Below, in pieces: positions 39,790-48,649 of a stretch of 64,000 bases of DNA. A program made the translations under genes and the position numbers. The notes under the pieces are model-generated. The model was not told the origin of the DNA, ran no database searches, and worked only from the letters and a program-made list of their open reading frames with translations. The stretch lies in contig DDRT01000001.1 of the NCBI GenBank assembly GCA_002343185.1, positions 304,736 through 368,735 of the forward strand, read 5' to 3'. The stretch comes from Deltaproteobacteria bacterium UBA2409 (GTDB taxonomy: Bacteria > Bdellovibrionota_C > UBA2361 > DDRT01). The number at the start of each line of letters is the position of its first letter. The stretch's first letter is position 1.

Positions 39790-40391
39790 CGACGAGCAAA
39801 TGGTTTAAGGATTTCTTTTAGTTCAGGAAGTTTATCTGGACCAAAGTATCTACTGCCTTCAAACACAAAAGTAGGGGTATCAAATACACCTGCTTTTTTG
39901 CCACGTTTGTAAACTCCCTTCACTCTTTCTCGCGCATCGGACGATGCAACTTTACTTAAAAACTCTCCAAGATCGACATCAAGCTCATCACAGAGTTGGT
40001 TTAGAAAATTATCTTGCCCTGGATCTTCACCAAGTCCCCAAAGTTTATTGAAGACCTTGATATTATACTCCATTCCAACGCCCATATCTTGAGCAATTAA
40101 GGCACCTCTGGTGATACGTCCTGGATCGAACTCTTCTTCCGGCCATCCTTGAGGATAGACGATTGGCATCTGTTTTTTCTCAGCAGATCTCTTTGTATCT
40201 TCAAAAAGATATGAAAGCTTATCTGGATTAACAGGGGTAGGAGGAAGAGCTACACCTGCTGCTTTTGCAGAAAAAGGCTGCCAAAGGACTTCCACATCAT
40301 AATCACGCTCGATCTCATACATCTCATCCAATAAAAGATGGCAGTATGGATTTTGAAATGAATAGTAGATCTCTAAAATATTATTCGACAT
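39786..40391 (-). CDS. DsbA-family protein, 2-hydroxychromene-2-carboxylate isomerase-like
   Basis: A 201-residue thioredoxin-fold protein with a helical insertion. The active site reads YYSFQNPYCHLLLDEM, so the DsbA CxxC is absent and the kappa-GST/HCCA isomerase type applies. GVFDTPTFVFEGSRYFGPDKLPEL carries the cis-Pro and the family ending. I chose ATG 40391, preceded by AAGGAG; a start at 40421 would be extra. No signal peptide, so cytoplasmic. Substrate unknown. Confidence 0.8.
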   Translation of the reverse strand: MSNNILEIYYSFQNPYCHLLLDEMYEIERDYDVEVLWQPFSAKAAGVALPPTPVNPDKLSYLFEDTKRSAEKKQMPIVYPQGWPEEEFDPGRITRGALIAQDMGVGMEYNIKVFNKLWGLGEDPGQDNFLNQLCDELDVDLGEFLSKVASSDARERVKGVYKRGKKAGVFDTPTFVFEGSRYFGPDKLPELKEILKPFARR

Positions 40392-40545
40392 AAAAAATCT
40401 CCTTATGGCTCTATCCGCCACTCTAAAATGCCATTATTTGGGGCAGGGAGTAACCAGAGCCTGGTCTCACGCAAGATTAAAGCTATCTCTTGATAAAGGC
40501 AATAATTATGACGAGAATAATCGTACAATGAGACGCAGAGAAGAG

Positions 40546-41106
40546 ATGAATTTGCTTGAGAGGCTTTATATTGTTGAAGCCTTTAAGGGGGTTACGATTA
40601 CCTTTGGAAAGTTAATTAAAAACTTTTTTTTGCATCTATGCCATTCTGTAGGCCTTTTAAAGTTTGAAAAGGCTTCAGCTGCAATTCAATATCCAAATGA
40701 AAGGCGCATTTATCCTGCTAGATACAGAGGGAGGCATAGACTTACCTTAAAACCAAACGGTGATGTGAAATGCACGGCGTGTTTTCTTTGCGCTACAGCC
40801 TGCCCAGCCAGGTGTATTTATATTGAGCCTTCAGAGCATGATGATCCAAAAGTAGAAAAATTCCCTCATCGGTATGAGATAGACACTCTTTTGTGCATTT
40901 ATTGTGGATATTGCGTAGAGGCCTGTCCGGTTGATGCTATCAGAATGGATACGGGGATTCACCCTGAGGTGTATCCTCCCGATCCAAGAGCCTTCATAGA
41001 GGATAAAGAAGTATTAATGGAGCGATCTAGATACCTCGAAGACAATGGACCTGAAAGTTTATTCGAAAAGCACATGAAAAGAATGCAAGCTGTAGAGCTT
41101 AGTTAG
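40546..41106 (+). CDS. nuoI: NuoI-like 2[4Fe-4S] ferredoxin subunit
   Basis: 186 residues from MNLLERLYIVEAFKG; the open frame extends upstream but that part does not resemble NuoI. Two [4Fe-4S] motifs, CTACFLCATACP and CIYCGYCVEACPVDAI, lie in the normal NuoI spacing, with GRHRLTLKPNGDVKCTAC and KFPHRYEIDTLLCIYC. NuoI carries electrons inside complex I. No other nuo gene is nearby, so this is a displaced or extra copy. It is followed after 1 nt by a DUF1329-like gene. Confidence 0.88.
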   Translation: MNLLERLYIVEAFKGVTITFGKLIKNFFLHLCHSVGLLKFEKASAAIQYPNERRIYPARYRGRHRLTLKPNGDVKCTACFLCATACPARCIYIEPSEHDDPKVEKFPHRYEIDTLLCIYCGYCVEACPVDAIRMDTGIHPEVYPPDPRAFIEDKEVLMERSRYLEDNGPESLFEKHMKRMQAVELS

Positions 41107-41107
41107 C

Positions 41108-42223
41108 ATGCGATATCTGGCAACTGTTTTTTTACTGTTCTCGCTCTTACATGCTGATATTCTTGAAGAGCTTAACCAAAAGAAAGAGCTTGTTTTTGAT
41201 CGTAGAAATATAGCGAAAGTAAAACAGTTATTACCTACTGAGCTTTATCAGATCTTGATTGACTCTGAGGATGTTATTACTGCCCATTCAACTTTATTGT
41301 TACCTGAGATAAAGAACGATCCTATTTCGTTTGAAGGATCCTTAAGTGATAAAACTAGAATCTCTCTTCCTAATGGACTTCCATTTAGTGATGAATCTCC
41401 TAATTCTCTTTACTGGAACCTTCAATCAAGACTTTGGGCTAGTGCTGCTCTTAAGGGAGATTTTATCCTTAAAAGCTTTGATTCGGAGAAGGAGCGTTAC
41501 TTAGTTAGAGGTTCCTACGAGAGGGTTTATCCCAGTCTTCTTCCAGCTCCCCCCAAGTTACCTCAAATATTTAGAGAGAGAGTGCGGTTTGTCGCGCCAA
41601 AAGCTGTAGAGGGGTACTCTTGGGTATCTTTTCGATTTTTTGGAGATGAGGAAGATTACTTACTCACTGCATCTCCTTTGATTAAAGAGACCAGGGTGAT
41701 TACTGGTTCGAATAGATCTGATTCATTAATAGGTGGATTGATATCTTTAGATGATTTTTTTCTACTTGGACCAAAACCTGAATATGTTACCGTTTCAGTC
41801 ATAGAGGAAGAGATTAAACTATTACCTTTCGTAGATTCTTTCTTAGTTGAATCAAAGGAGTGTGAGTCTGTAAGTCTAGAAAAGGAGCCAGAGAGAATTC
41901 AAAAAACTCACCCACTTTTAAAATGGGTTCCAAGAACTGCAAAAACAGTTGAGGTTACAATCAGGGATCCTTTTCATGAATATGGTAGGATGATGTTGTT
42001 TGTTGATAGTAAACTATTGGTTCCAACAATGGCGCAAGTTTATGATCGAAATGGGAACTTTAGAAAATTCATAATTTTGGGCAATCAGTTCACAGAAAGT
42101 GTTTTTCCTGTCCTTTTGAATGTGATTACCAAAGATCTTTTCGAACATCTAGTTTTTATGAATCTTAACAGATGTAAAGAGCTACCTTTGGAGATTTTTG
42201 ATCCTAGGAATCAGATCAAATAG
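41108..42223 (+). CDS. DUF1329-like secreted protein (outer-membrane lipoprotein-sorting-like fold)
   Basis: 371 residues. MRYLATVFLLFSLLHADI is a signal peptide. The C-terminal third, VEVTIRDPFHEYGRMMLFVD with ...LLVPTMAQVYDRNGNFRKF, matches the DUF1329 pattern (hPYG-R--yiD..ty....-YDr-G). DUF1329 proteins are periplasmic, LolA/LolB-like in fold and often near RND exporters; neither is seen here. It is probably cotranscribed with the nuoI-like gene. Tentative. Confidence 0.55.
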   Translation: MRYLATVFLLFSLLHADILEELNQKKELVFDRRNIAKVKQLLPTELYQILIDSEDVITAHSTLLLPEIKNDPISFEGSLSDKTRISLPNGLPFSDESPNSLYWNLQSRLWASAALKGDFILKSFDSEKERYLVRGSYERVYPSLLPAPPKLPQIFRERVRFVAPKAVEGYSWVSFRFFGDEEDYLLTASPLIKETRVITGSNRSDSLIGGLISLDDFFLLGPKPEYVTVSVIEEEIKLLPFVDSFLVESKECESVSLEKEPERIQKTHPLLKWVPRTAKTVEVTIRDPFHEYGRMMLFVDSKLLVPTMAQVYDRNGNFRKFIILGNQFTESVFPVLLNVITKDLFEHLVFMNLNRCKELPLEIFDPRNQIK

Positions 42224-42296
42224 CCTGCCTGGACAAGTCAGCGGAGTAGGAAGCAGTCCTTTTTAAATGTCAGGCTGAAAGCCAGACCAGCCAATA
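42223..42296. repeat. Dispersed hairpin element, subtype B copy
   Basis: GCCTGCCTGGACAAGTC...GGAAGCAGTCC, then ATGTCAGGCTGAAAGCCAGA with CCAG, between convergent genes. GGCT-GAA-AGCC is a small hairpin. It shares TCAGGCT-AAAGCCAGACCAG with copies at 5246 and 43594. Confidence 0.7.
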
Positions 42297-42298
42297 TG

Positions 42299-43090
42299 TT
42301 AACCTAGAAACTCAAGTGCTTCTTCAGCAGATTGAATTCTCCTTGTCACCCTAAAATCAAGAAGCTTTGTAATAAGTGCGATTAGCTCTGTAGGTAATTT
42401 TGAATTGACAAGTGGACCAAGAGGGACAGGTTTGAACTTTGCGGCTAGAGTGGCTTGAGCTGGAGATGCAGGGTAGGGCAAAGAACCAGTAAGCATCTCA
42501 TAAGCACAAACTCCAAGTGCATATAGATCTCCTCTATGATCACTTTCTCCTGTTTCAATATACTCTGGTGGCACAAACATCGCTGTTCCTAGCACCACAT
42601 GATCTTGAGTTAATGAGAGACTTCCAGGTTCTCTTGCTAATCCGAAATCACCAATTTTTACCTCTCTGTTTTTAGTGAAGAATATGTTTTCTGGTTTTAT
42701 ATCTCTATGTACTAAACCTTTTTGATGGATATCTTTTAACCCTAAAAGTACCCCCTTTAGAATTGATATTCCCTCTGGCACCCCTAACGGTTCATCTTTA
42801 ATAAGATCTCTAAGAGTGCCACCTTCTAGATATTCCATAACGCAGAAGACACTCTGACTGCCAGTAATTACCTCTTTAGATTCAACTACATAGGGGCTCT
42901 CAAGGCTCATTTGCGTTGCGATTTCCTTTAAAAAACGAGCCAAAGCATTTTCTGCCTCCATAGATGAAGCCACGATTCTTTTAATCGCCACAAAATCATT
43001 ATTTGCTGCTTGATCGCGGACTAGGTAAACTTCTCCCATACCGCCTTTTCCTAGTTTCCGGACAAGCTTAAACCTTTCTGGAAGCTCCAT
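42299..43090 (-). CDS. Serine/threonine protein kinase (PknB-type, soluble)
   Basis: A 263-residue Hanks-type kinase domain alone. G-loop KLGKGGMGEVYLV, the Lys in VAIKRI, catalytic loop VHRDIKPENIF, DFG in KIGDFGLAR, then GTAMFVPPEY and DLYALGVCAYEMLTG. There is no membrane helix or extracellular sensor, so it must be regulated by a partner. It is divergent from sspB. Confidence 0.93.
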   Translation of the reverse strand: MELPERFKLVRKLGKGGMGEVYLVRDQAANNDFVAIKRIVASSMEAENALARFLKEIATQMSLESPYVVESKEVITGSQSVFCVMEYLEGGTLRDLIKDEPLGVPEGISILKGVLLGLKDIHQKGLVHRDIKPENIFFTKNREVKIGDFGLAREPGSLSLTQDHVVLGTAMFVPPEYIETGESDHRGDLYALGVCAYEMLTGSLPYPASPAQATLAAKFKPVPLGPLVNSKLPTELIALITKLLDFRVTRRIQSAEEALEFLG

Positions 43091-43126
43091 CAGGTATAAA
43101 GGTCGGCATGTTGAGGGATTTTCTTA

Positions 43127-43516
43127 ATGGCTGATACAAAGCTCGAAACAAAGCAGGACGTAATCACGAGGCTTTTAAACTTCGAATATATCCTTGTATT
43201 TGTTAATACTGGAGCTGAAGGGCTAATCATACCTGAATACTTAAAGGTGGAGCCAACTGTTACTTTGAAATTAAGTTCTCATTTTGAAGGGAAAATGGAG
43301 ATTCTATCAGATAGGATAGAGGCAGTTTTAAGATTTAAAGGGCAGTACTTTCCCTGCACGATTCCTATGAATGCCATTTGGGGAGCTAGTACACCAAAAG
43401 GTAGTAACTATTTTTGGTTTGAATCAGCTCCCGATGTTGTTCTAAAGGCAGCTGAAAAGAAGGGAGAAGTAGTAGCTAAAAAACCTGAAAGACCAGCACT
43501 TAGAAGGATTAAGTGA
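43127..43516 (+). CDS. sspB: SspB-like ClpXP adaptor
   Basis: A 129-residue protein with the SspB fold pattern (AEGLIIPEYLKVEPTVTLKL, ILSDRIEAVLRFKGQYFPCT, IPMNAIWGASTPKGSNYFWF). The C-terminal RPALRRIK closely matches the XB motif by which SspB docks on the ClpX N-domain (RPxLRVVK), separated by a Lys/Ala-rich linker. It tethers ssrA-tagged and other substrates to ClpXP. Monocistronic. Confidence 0.88.
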   Translation: MADTKLETKQDVITRLLNFEYILVFVNTGAEGLIIPEYLKVEPTVTLKLSSHFEGKMEILSDRIEAVLRFKGQYFPCTIPMNAIWGASTPKGSNYFWFESAPDVVLKAAEKKGEVVAKKPERPALRRIK

Positions 43517-43522
43517 GGGGTT

Positions 43523-43646
43523 TTTGTCTGGTCTGGTTTTAACCAGACCTTAGCTATTTTTTTGCTTTGTCTGCTAGTGTGGACAAGAGTAAGATCAGGC
43601 TAAAGCCAGACCAGGCAAATATTAGCAGAGGCCTCCCGGCCTGACC
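43523..43646. repeat. Composite dispersed element between sspB and parC
   Basis: A 9-bp hairpin GGTCTGGTT-TT-AACCAGACC (43530-43549) followed by TTAGCTATTTTTTT can serve as an intrinsic terminator for sspB. Then comes TTGTCTGCTAGTGTGGACAA, GATCAGGCTAAAGCCAGACC with AGGCA, and GAGGCCTCCCGGCCTGACC. The order T-run, GTC hairpin, GACCAGGCA matches the copy at 33022, with an extra palindrome-B-type right arm. Confidence 0.75.
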
Positions 43647-43668
43647 TCCGTTGTGTTACTTAAAGACA

Positions 43669-45903
43669 ATGTCAATTATTGAAGCTTCCATTTCCGATGA
43701 GTCAAAAGATAGATATGTCGCTTATGCCCTCTCGGTCGTAACGGGTAGAGCAATACCAGATGTTCGTGATGGTCTAAAGCCGGTTCAAAGAAGAATTCTT
43801 TATGCAATGTATCAAGATCTGAATTTAAGACCTAATCAGGGATTTAGAAAATCTGCTTCTGTTGTAGGTGCAGTTTTAGCAAAGTATCACCCACATGGAG
43901 ACACGGCCTGTTATGAAGCGATGGTGAGATTAGCTCAAGGTTTTTCAGTTAGATATCCACTGGTAGATGGACAGGGGAATTTTGGATCAATAGATGGAGA
44001 TAGTCCTGCTGCTTATCGATATACGGAAGCGAAGCTTCTCCCCTTAGCACTGGAAGTGATCGGCGAGATTCATGATGAAACAGTTACTTTTAGAGATAAC
44101 TTTGATGCAACGGGCGATGAGCCAGTAGTATTCCCTAGCACTTTTCCGCATTTATTAGTGAATGGAGCACAAGGAATTGCTGTCGGAATGGCTACTTCGA
44201 TTCCACCACACAATATATCAGAGGTAATTGATGCAGCACTTCTTTATTTAGAAGATCAAAAAGTTGAGACATCTGAACTGTTAAAGATCCTAAAGGGCCC
44301 TGATTTTCCGACAGGGTGCGAGGTGATCGCTACAAAAAAGGAGCTTGAAGAGATTTATGACTCAGGAAAAGGTGCAGTGAAAATGCGAGCGACCTGGAAA
44401 GAAGAAACAGGTGCGAGAGGGAAGAAAAGTATAATTATTACCTCTGTCCCCTACGGGATAAATAAGTCAACTCTTGTTGAGAAAATTGGAGATCTAGTTC
44501 TTGAAAAAAAGATCCCACAGCTAATAGATGTACGAGATGAATCTACTGACGAAGTAAGAGTAGTGCTAGAGCTAGCCAACGATGTTGATTCGGAAGTGCC
44601 CATGGCTTATCTCTTTAAGCATACAAGCCTCGAAATGAATTTCAATGTAAACTTAACTGCTCTAGTTCCTACCGAGTCTGGAAATTTAAGACCAGAAGTT
44701 TTATCTTTAAAAACCCTCCTAAAAGAGTTCTTAAACTTTAGAAAAGAAGTCACCATTTCAAAGCTAAACTTTGAAAAGCGAAAGCTTTTAGCAAGAATTC
44801 ATATATTAGAAGGCTTAGAGAAAATATTTGACAGTCTAGACGCAGCAATAAAAATTGTAAGATCAAGCGATGGAAGAACTGATGCTGCTACAAAACTAAA
44901 GGCGAAATTTAAACTCACTGACGAACAGTCGTTTGCAGTTGTTGATATGAGGATCTATCAGCTTTCAAAAACTAATATTGCCGAGATTAAATTAGAGCTT
45001 AAAGAAAAAAGAGACAGAATCTCAGTGATAGATAAGATTCTAAAAAGTGGAATTCAAAAACTAATGAAAGAGGAGCTTTCCAAAGTAAAAGAGCAATTTC
45101 AGGATAAGCGTAGGTGCAGGCTCATCACAAGAGACAATGAACTTGAATTTAATGCTGAAGATTATGTAATCGTAGAAGATGTTTTTGCAGTTGTTACTCG
45201 TGATGGATGGATTAAGAGAATCAGACAGAATAATGAGGTTTCCTCAACTAGAATCAGAGAGGGTGATTCAATATTGTGTGCTCATCCAGCAAAAACAACC
45301 GATTTTGTTATATTTTTTACCAATCTAGGTGGTCAATACGCTCTAAGAGTGTCCGATTTCCCATCTTCTAGTGGATACGGAGATCCGATCCAGAAACACT
45401 GCAAATTTAAGGATGGAGAAATGGTCGTTGATTCATATCTTGTTCGATCGAACCCAGAGCTTATTCGAACAGATTCTGAACTTCGAGAAAAAGACATTTT
45501 AGTTCTTGTTTCAGAGAAAGGACTCGGTTCTTGTCTTTCGTTAGAAGGGCTGCAGCAAGTAAGAAGAGCTTCAAGAAAAGTCATGAGCCTAAGATCTGGT
45601 GACTTTGTAGTAGGTGTCAAGCTTATGCAAGAGAAGCTTTGCTTAATTACTGAAGGTGGATATGGACTGATAGTATCAAAAAGTGAAGTTCCTGTAAGAA
45701 GTGGTGCTTCATTAGGGGTGAATTTAATGAAGGTATCGGACAAACTTGTAGGCATTAAATCATTTTTAAAGACAGAAAAAATTACCCTTCTCCTTGAAAC
45801 TGGAAAAGAAAAAGAAGTTCCTGTTTCGGAGATACAGTCCGGAAGAAGAGGTTTAAAAGGTAGTAAGGTAATCTCTAAAGGTAAGGTTATAAGAGTCGTA
45901 TGA
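43669..45903 (+). CDS. parC: DNA topoisomerase IV subunit A
   Basis: 744 residues from the ATG of MSIIEASISDESKDRYVAY. The DNA-cleaving Tyr118 lies in AAYRYTEAKL. The quinolone region reads HPHGDTACYEAMVRLAQGFS, ParC-like, with Thr where E. coli has Ser80. The C-terminal beta-pinwheel is short and diverged, with a GRRGLKG near the end that recalls a weak GyrA box. It is followed by parE with an ATGA overlap. It decatenates chromosomes. Confidence 0.93.
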   Translation: MSIIEASISDESKDRYVAYALSVVTGRAIPDVRDGLKPVQRRILYAMYQDLNLRPNQGFRKSASVVGAVLAKYHPHGDTACYEAMVRLAQGFSVRYPLVDGQGNFGSIDGDSPAAYRYTEAKLLPLALEVIGEIHDETVTFRDNFDATGDEPVVFPSTFPHLLVNGAQGIAVGMATSIPPHNISEVIDAALLYLEDQKVETSELLKILKGPDFPTGCEVIATKKELEEIYDSGKGAVKMRATWKEETGARGKKSIIITSVPYGINKSTLVEKIGDLVLEKKIPQLIDVRDESTDEVRVVLELANDVDSEVPMAYLFKHTSLEMNFNVNLTALVPTESGNLRPEVLSLKTLLKEFLNFRKEVTISKLNFEKRKLLARIHILEGLEKIFDSLDAAIKIVRSSDGRTDAATKLKAKFKLTDEQSFAVVDMRIYQLSKTNIAEIKLELKEKRDRISVIDKILKSGIQKLMKEELSKVKEQFQDKRRCRLITRDNELEFNAEDYVIVEDVFAVVTRDGWIKRIRQNNEVSSTRIREGDSILCAHPAKTTDFVIFFTNLGGQYALRVSDFPSSSGYGDPIQKHCKFKDGEMVVDSYLVRSNPELIRTDSELREKDILVLVSEKGLGSCLSLEGLQQVRRASRKVMSLRSGDFVVGVKLMQEKLCLITEGGYGLIVSKSEVPVRSGASLGVNLMKVSDKLVGIKSFLKTEKITLLLETGKEKEVPVSEIQSGRRGLKGSKVISKGKVIRVV

Positions 45904-47750
45904 AATATCAAGCAAAAGATATTCAGGTTCTTGAGGGACTTGAAGCAGTTAGAAAGCGTCCTGGAATGTATATAGGAAGCACAGAGCACCCCAATCATCT
46001 TGTAAAAGAAATACTTGATAACTCAATCGACGAAGCCATGAATGGATTCGCTTCAAAAATTGAAGTGATCTTGGAGGAAGCACGGATTACAATAACAGAT
46101 GACGGAAGAGGAATTCCTGTCGATCAGCATCCGAAACTTAAAAAACCTGCACTTGAAGTGATTTTTACAACGCTTCATGCAGGAGGAAAATTTAGTGACA
46201 CAGTTTACTCGTCAGCTGGTGGCCTACATGGAGTTGGAGCATCAGTAGTGAATGCTCTCTCGGATAAGCTTGAGGTAACTGTTTGGAGAGAAGGACATGA
46301 GTACAATCAGAGATTTTCTCGTGGATTGCCGGTTGCTGGGTTAAAAAAGCTTGGGAAATCGAGGAAAACAGGCACTTCGGTCACATTTTCAGCAGATCCA
46401 GAGATCTTTGATTCAATTAAATTTAAAGCACCAATGATAAGAGAGCTTTTAAGACAGAAGGCCTTCTTAAATCCTGGACTATTAATTATTTTTAAAAGCG
46501 AAGACAAGGAAGAAACTTTCAGGTTTGATGATGGGCTTGTTGCCTATGTTAAAGAGCTAATTCAGGAACCTGTTAGCGGCGAAGTTTTTTTCTTGGAGAA
46601 AAAAGATAGACTAAAAGTTTCTGTTGCATTTGCTTGGACTGAAAGTACTGATGAAAATATTCTATCTTTTGCCAATGGCATTCCTACTGCTGATGGGGGA
46701 ACGCATGTTGATGGATTTAAGGCTGGACTTTTAAAGGCAGTAAGAAACTATCTTGCAACCCATGATATTTTGCCAAAAGGGCTAAAGCTCTCAGCCGATG
46801 ATATTAGAGAGGGCTTAGTAGTGGTTCTTTCTGTAATGATCCCTGGCAATGTAGCCCAGCTTCAATTTCAGGGACAAACAAAAGATAGATTAAATAATCA
46901 AGAGGCATTTACTGCTGTAGATTCTTTACTTAAAAGTTTTGAGCAAACATTAAATCAAAAGCCATCCATAGCTCAAAATTTAGTAGAGAGGATGGTTTTA
47001 GCATGTAAGGCAAGAAGTGCTGCAAGGGCAGCCTCACAGAGCTTTTCAAGGAAAATTTCTGTAAGTCATAGACTAAATTTACCAGGGAAACTCGCTGATT
47101 GTTCGAGTTCAAAGGATACAGAACTTTTTATAGTAGAGGGAGACTCAGCAGGAGGCACGGCAAAACAATGCAGAGATAGAAAAACCCAAGCCATTCTTCC
47201 ATTAAGAGGTAAGGTTCTAAATACTATTGCAACAGCTAAAATCACTGACAATAAGGAGCTTTCAGACCTAGCCTCAGCGCTTGGTTGTGGAGTTGGAAAA
47301 GACTGCAATCCTGACAAGCTCCGCTATGACAAAATTATTATCCTTACAGATGCTGATGCGGATGGTAAACATATAGCTACTCTTCTTATGGCTTTCTTCT
47401 TTAGATGGATGAAACCTGTTATTGAAGCAGGTGCTCTTTATCTTGGAAGACCTCCTCTTTTTAGAGTTAAAGTAAGTGGGAAGGATTTTTGGGTTTATTC
47501 CGAAAAGGAGCGGGATTCTGTTCTTAAGGGGAAAAGTGGCCAGGTAACACGATTTAAAGGACTAGGAGAGATGAATCCAAGCTCACTGTGGGAGACCACA
47601 CTTAATCCTAAGACTAGAACCCTTCTAAGAGTGCGAATTGATGATGAAAAACAGGTAGAAAATGTGTTTGAAGAGCTACTTGGAAAAGATACCAGTGCTC
47701 GGTATGCTCTCATTACGGGTTTAGCAGACACTGTGGAAGTTGACCTATAG
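45900..47750 (+). CDS. parE: DNA topoisomerase IV subunit B
   Basis: A 616-residue ATPase subunit. GHKL motifs KEILDNSIDEAMNG and DDGRGIPVDQHP, then GGLHGVGASVVNALS. The TOPRIM domain has EGDSAGGTAKQCRDR and LTDADADGKHIATLL, and the C-terminus has RFKGLGEMNPSSLWETT. The length and R-KG-GEM region without GyrB insertions fit ParE. It overlaps parC by 4 nt, so the subunits are translationally coupled. Confidence 0.94.
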   Translation: MKYQAKDIQVLEGLEAVRKRPGMYIGSTEHPNHLVKEILDNSIDEAMNGFASKIEVILEEARITITDDGRGIPVDQHPKLKKPALEVIFTTLHAGGKFSDTVYSSAGGLHGVGASVVNALSDKLEVTVWREGHEYNQRFSRGLPVAGLKKLGKSRKTGTSVTFSADPEIFDSIKFKAPMIRELLRQKAFLNPGLLIIFKSEDKEETFRFDDGLVAYVKELIQEPVSGEVFFLEKKDRLKVSVAFAWTESTDENILSFANGIPTADGGTHVDGFKAGLLKAVRNYLATHDILPKGLKLSADDIREGLVVVLSVMIPGNVAQLQFQGQTKDRLNNQEAFTAVDSLLKSFEQTLNQKPSIAQNLVERMVLACKARSAARAASQSFSRKISVSHRLNLPGKLADCSSSKDTELFIVEGDSAGGTAKQCRDRKTQAILPLRGKVLNTIATAKITDNKELSDLASALGCGVGKDCNPDKLRYDKIIILTDADADGKHIATLLMAFFFRWMKPVIEAGALYLGRPPLFRVKVSGKDFWVYSEKERDSVLKGKSGQVTRFKGLGEMNPSSLWETTLNPKTRTLLRVRIDDEKQVENVFEELLGKDTSARYALITGLADTVEVDL

Positions 47751-47777
47751 AACTATAATGAATTATTACAATAGCTG

Positions 47778-48611
47778 ATGAAAAAGGGTTTTTTTGCTGC
47801 ACTAAAGAAAACTGCGGCAAAGCTCGGTGCTTGTGACCCAGATTGGTTAAAAAGCGAGGAAGAGCTTCAGTTTAATACAGTAGAACCAGGAGGGAGTGGA
47901 CCAAATATGATCCTTCTTCATGGTTTGTTTGGGGCACTCTCTAATTGGGAGACTGTGACCCCACACTTTCAGAAATATACAAATCCAATTGCCTTACAGT
48001 TTCCTTTGTTAACTGCGAAAAAATCTGAAGTAAAAGTTAAATCTCTGGCAGTCTTTACTGAATATTTTCTGAGATCCAGGAACATAGATAAGACTATTCT
48101 TTGTGGCAACTCACTTGGTGGTCACGTTGCAATGAGGCTATATCTTGCTAACCCTAATTTAGTAAGCTGCATGGTTCTGAGTGCAACCTCCGGTCTTTAT
48201 GAGCACTCAGTTGATACCCTTCCGGTCAGACCCGATGAGAGATTTGTAAGAGAACATATGGATCGAGTCTTCTTTCATAAGCAGTTTATAACTGAAGATG
48301 CTGTGGCCGAAATTACAAAAATTCTTGCAAGTAGAGCTAATACTCTAAATTTAATTCATGCTGCCAGAAGTGCAAAGAAGGATAACCTTCTTCATGAACT
48401 TAAACACATTAAGTGCCCAGTTCTTCTTCTTTGGGGAGAAGACGATCTGGTGACTACCATGGAGGTAGCAGAGATGTTCAGAAAAAATATTCCAAACGCT
48501 AAGCTAGTAACAGTAAAAGGCTGTGGACATGCCCCTATGATTGAGCACCCTGAATGGTTTGCAAAAGAGGTAGAGGTTTTTCTAAAAGAAAATGGTATGA
48601 TCAAAGCCTAA
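47778..48611 (+). CDS. Alpha/beta hydrolase
   Basis: 277 residues with no signal peptide. HGLFGALSNWETV is the oxyanion region, LCGNSLGGHVAMRL the nucleophile elbow (Ser), LLLWGEDDLVT the Asp and VKGCGHAPMIEHPEWF the His. It belongs to the MhpC/BioH-type soluble hydrolases. It lies 27 nt after parE and 38 nt before tkt, probably in one operon. Substrate unknown. Confidence 0.88.
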   Translation: MKKGFFAALKKTAAKLGACDPDWLKSEEELQFNTVEPGGSGPNMILLHGLFGALSNWETVTPHFQKYTNPIALQFPLLTAKKSEVKVKSLAVFTEYFLRSRNIDKTILCGNSLGGHVAMRLYLANPNLVSCMVLSATSGLYEHSVDTLPVRPDERFVREHMDRVFFHKQFITEDAVAEITKILASRANTLNLIHAARSAKKDNLLHELKHIKCPVLLLWGEDDLVTTMEVAEMFRKNIPNAKLVTVKGCGHAPMIEHPEWFAKEVEVFLKENGMIKA

Positions 48612-48649
48612 GGGAATGCGAACCTTCCCGCGATAACTCTAGGATTTTT

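Noticed and set aside
43930..43945. Quinolone resistance from Thr at the ParC Ser80 position
   Set aside because: Thr is a natural variant in some lineages; no claim on resistance can be made from this alone.
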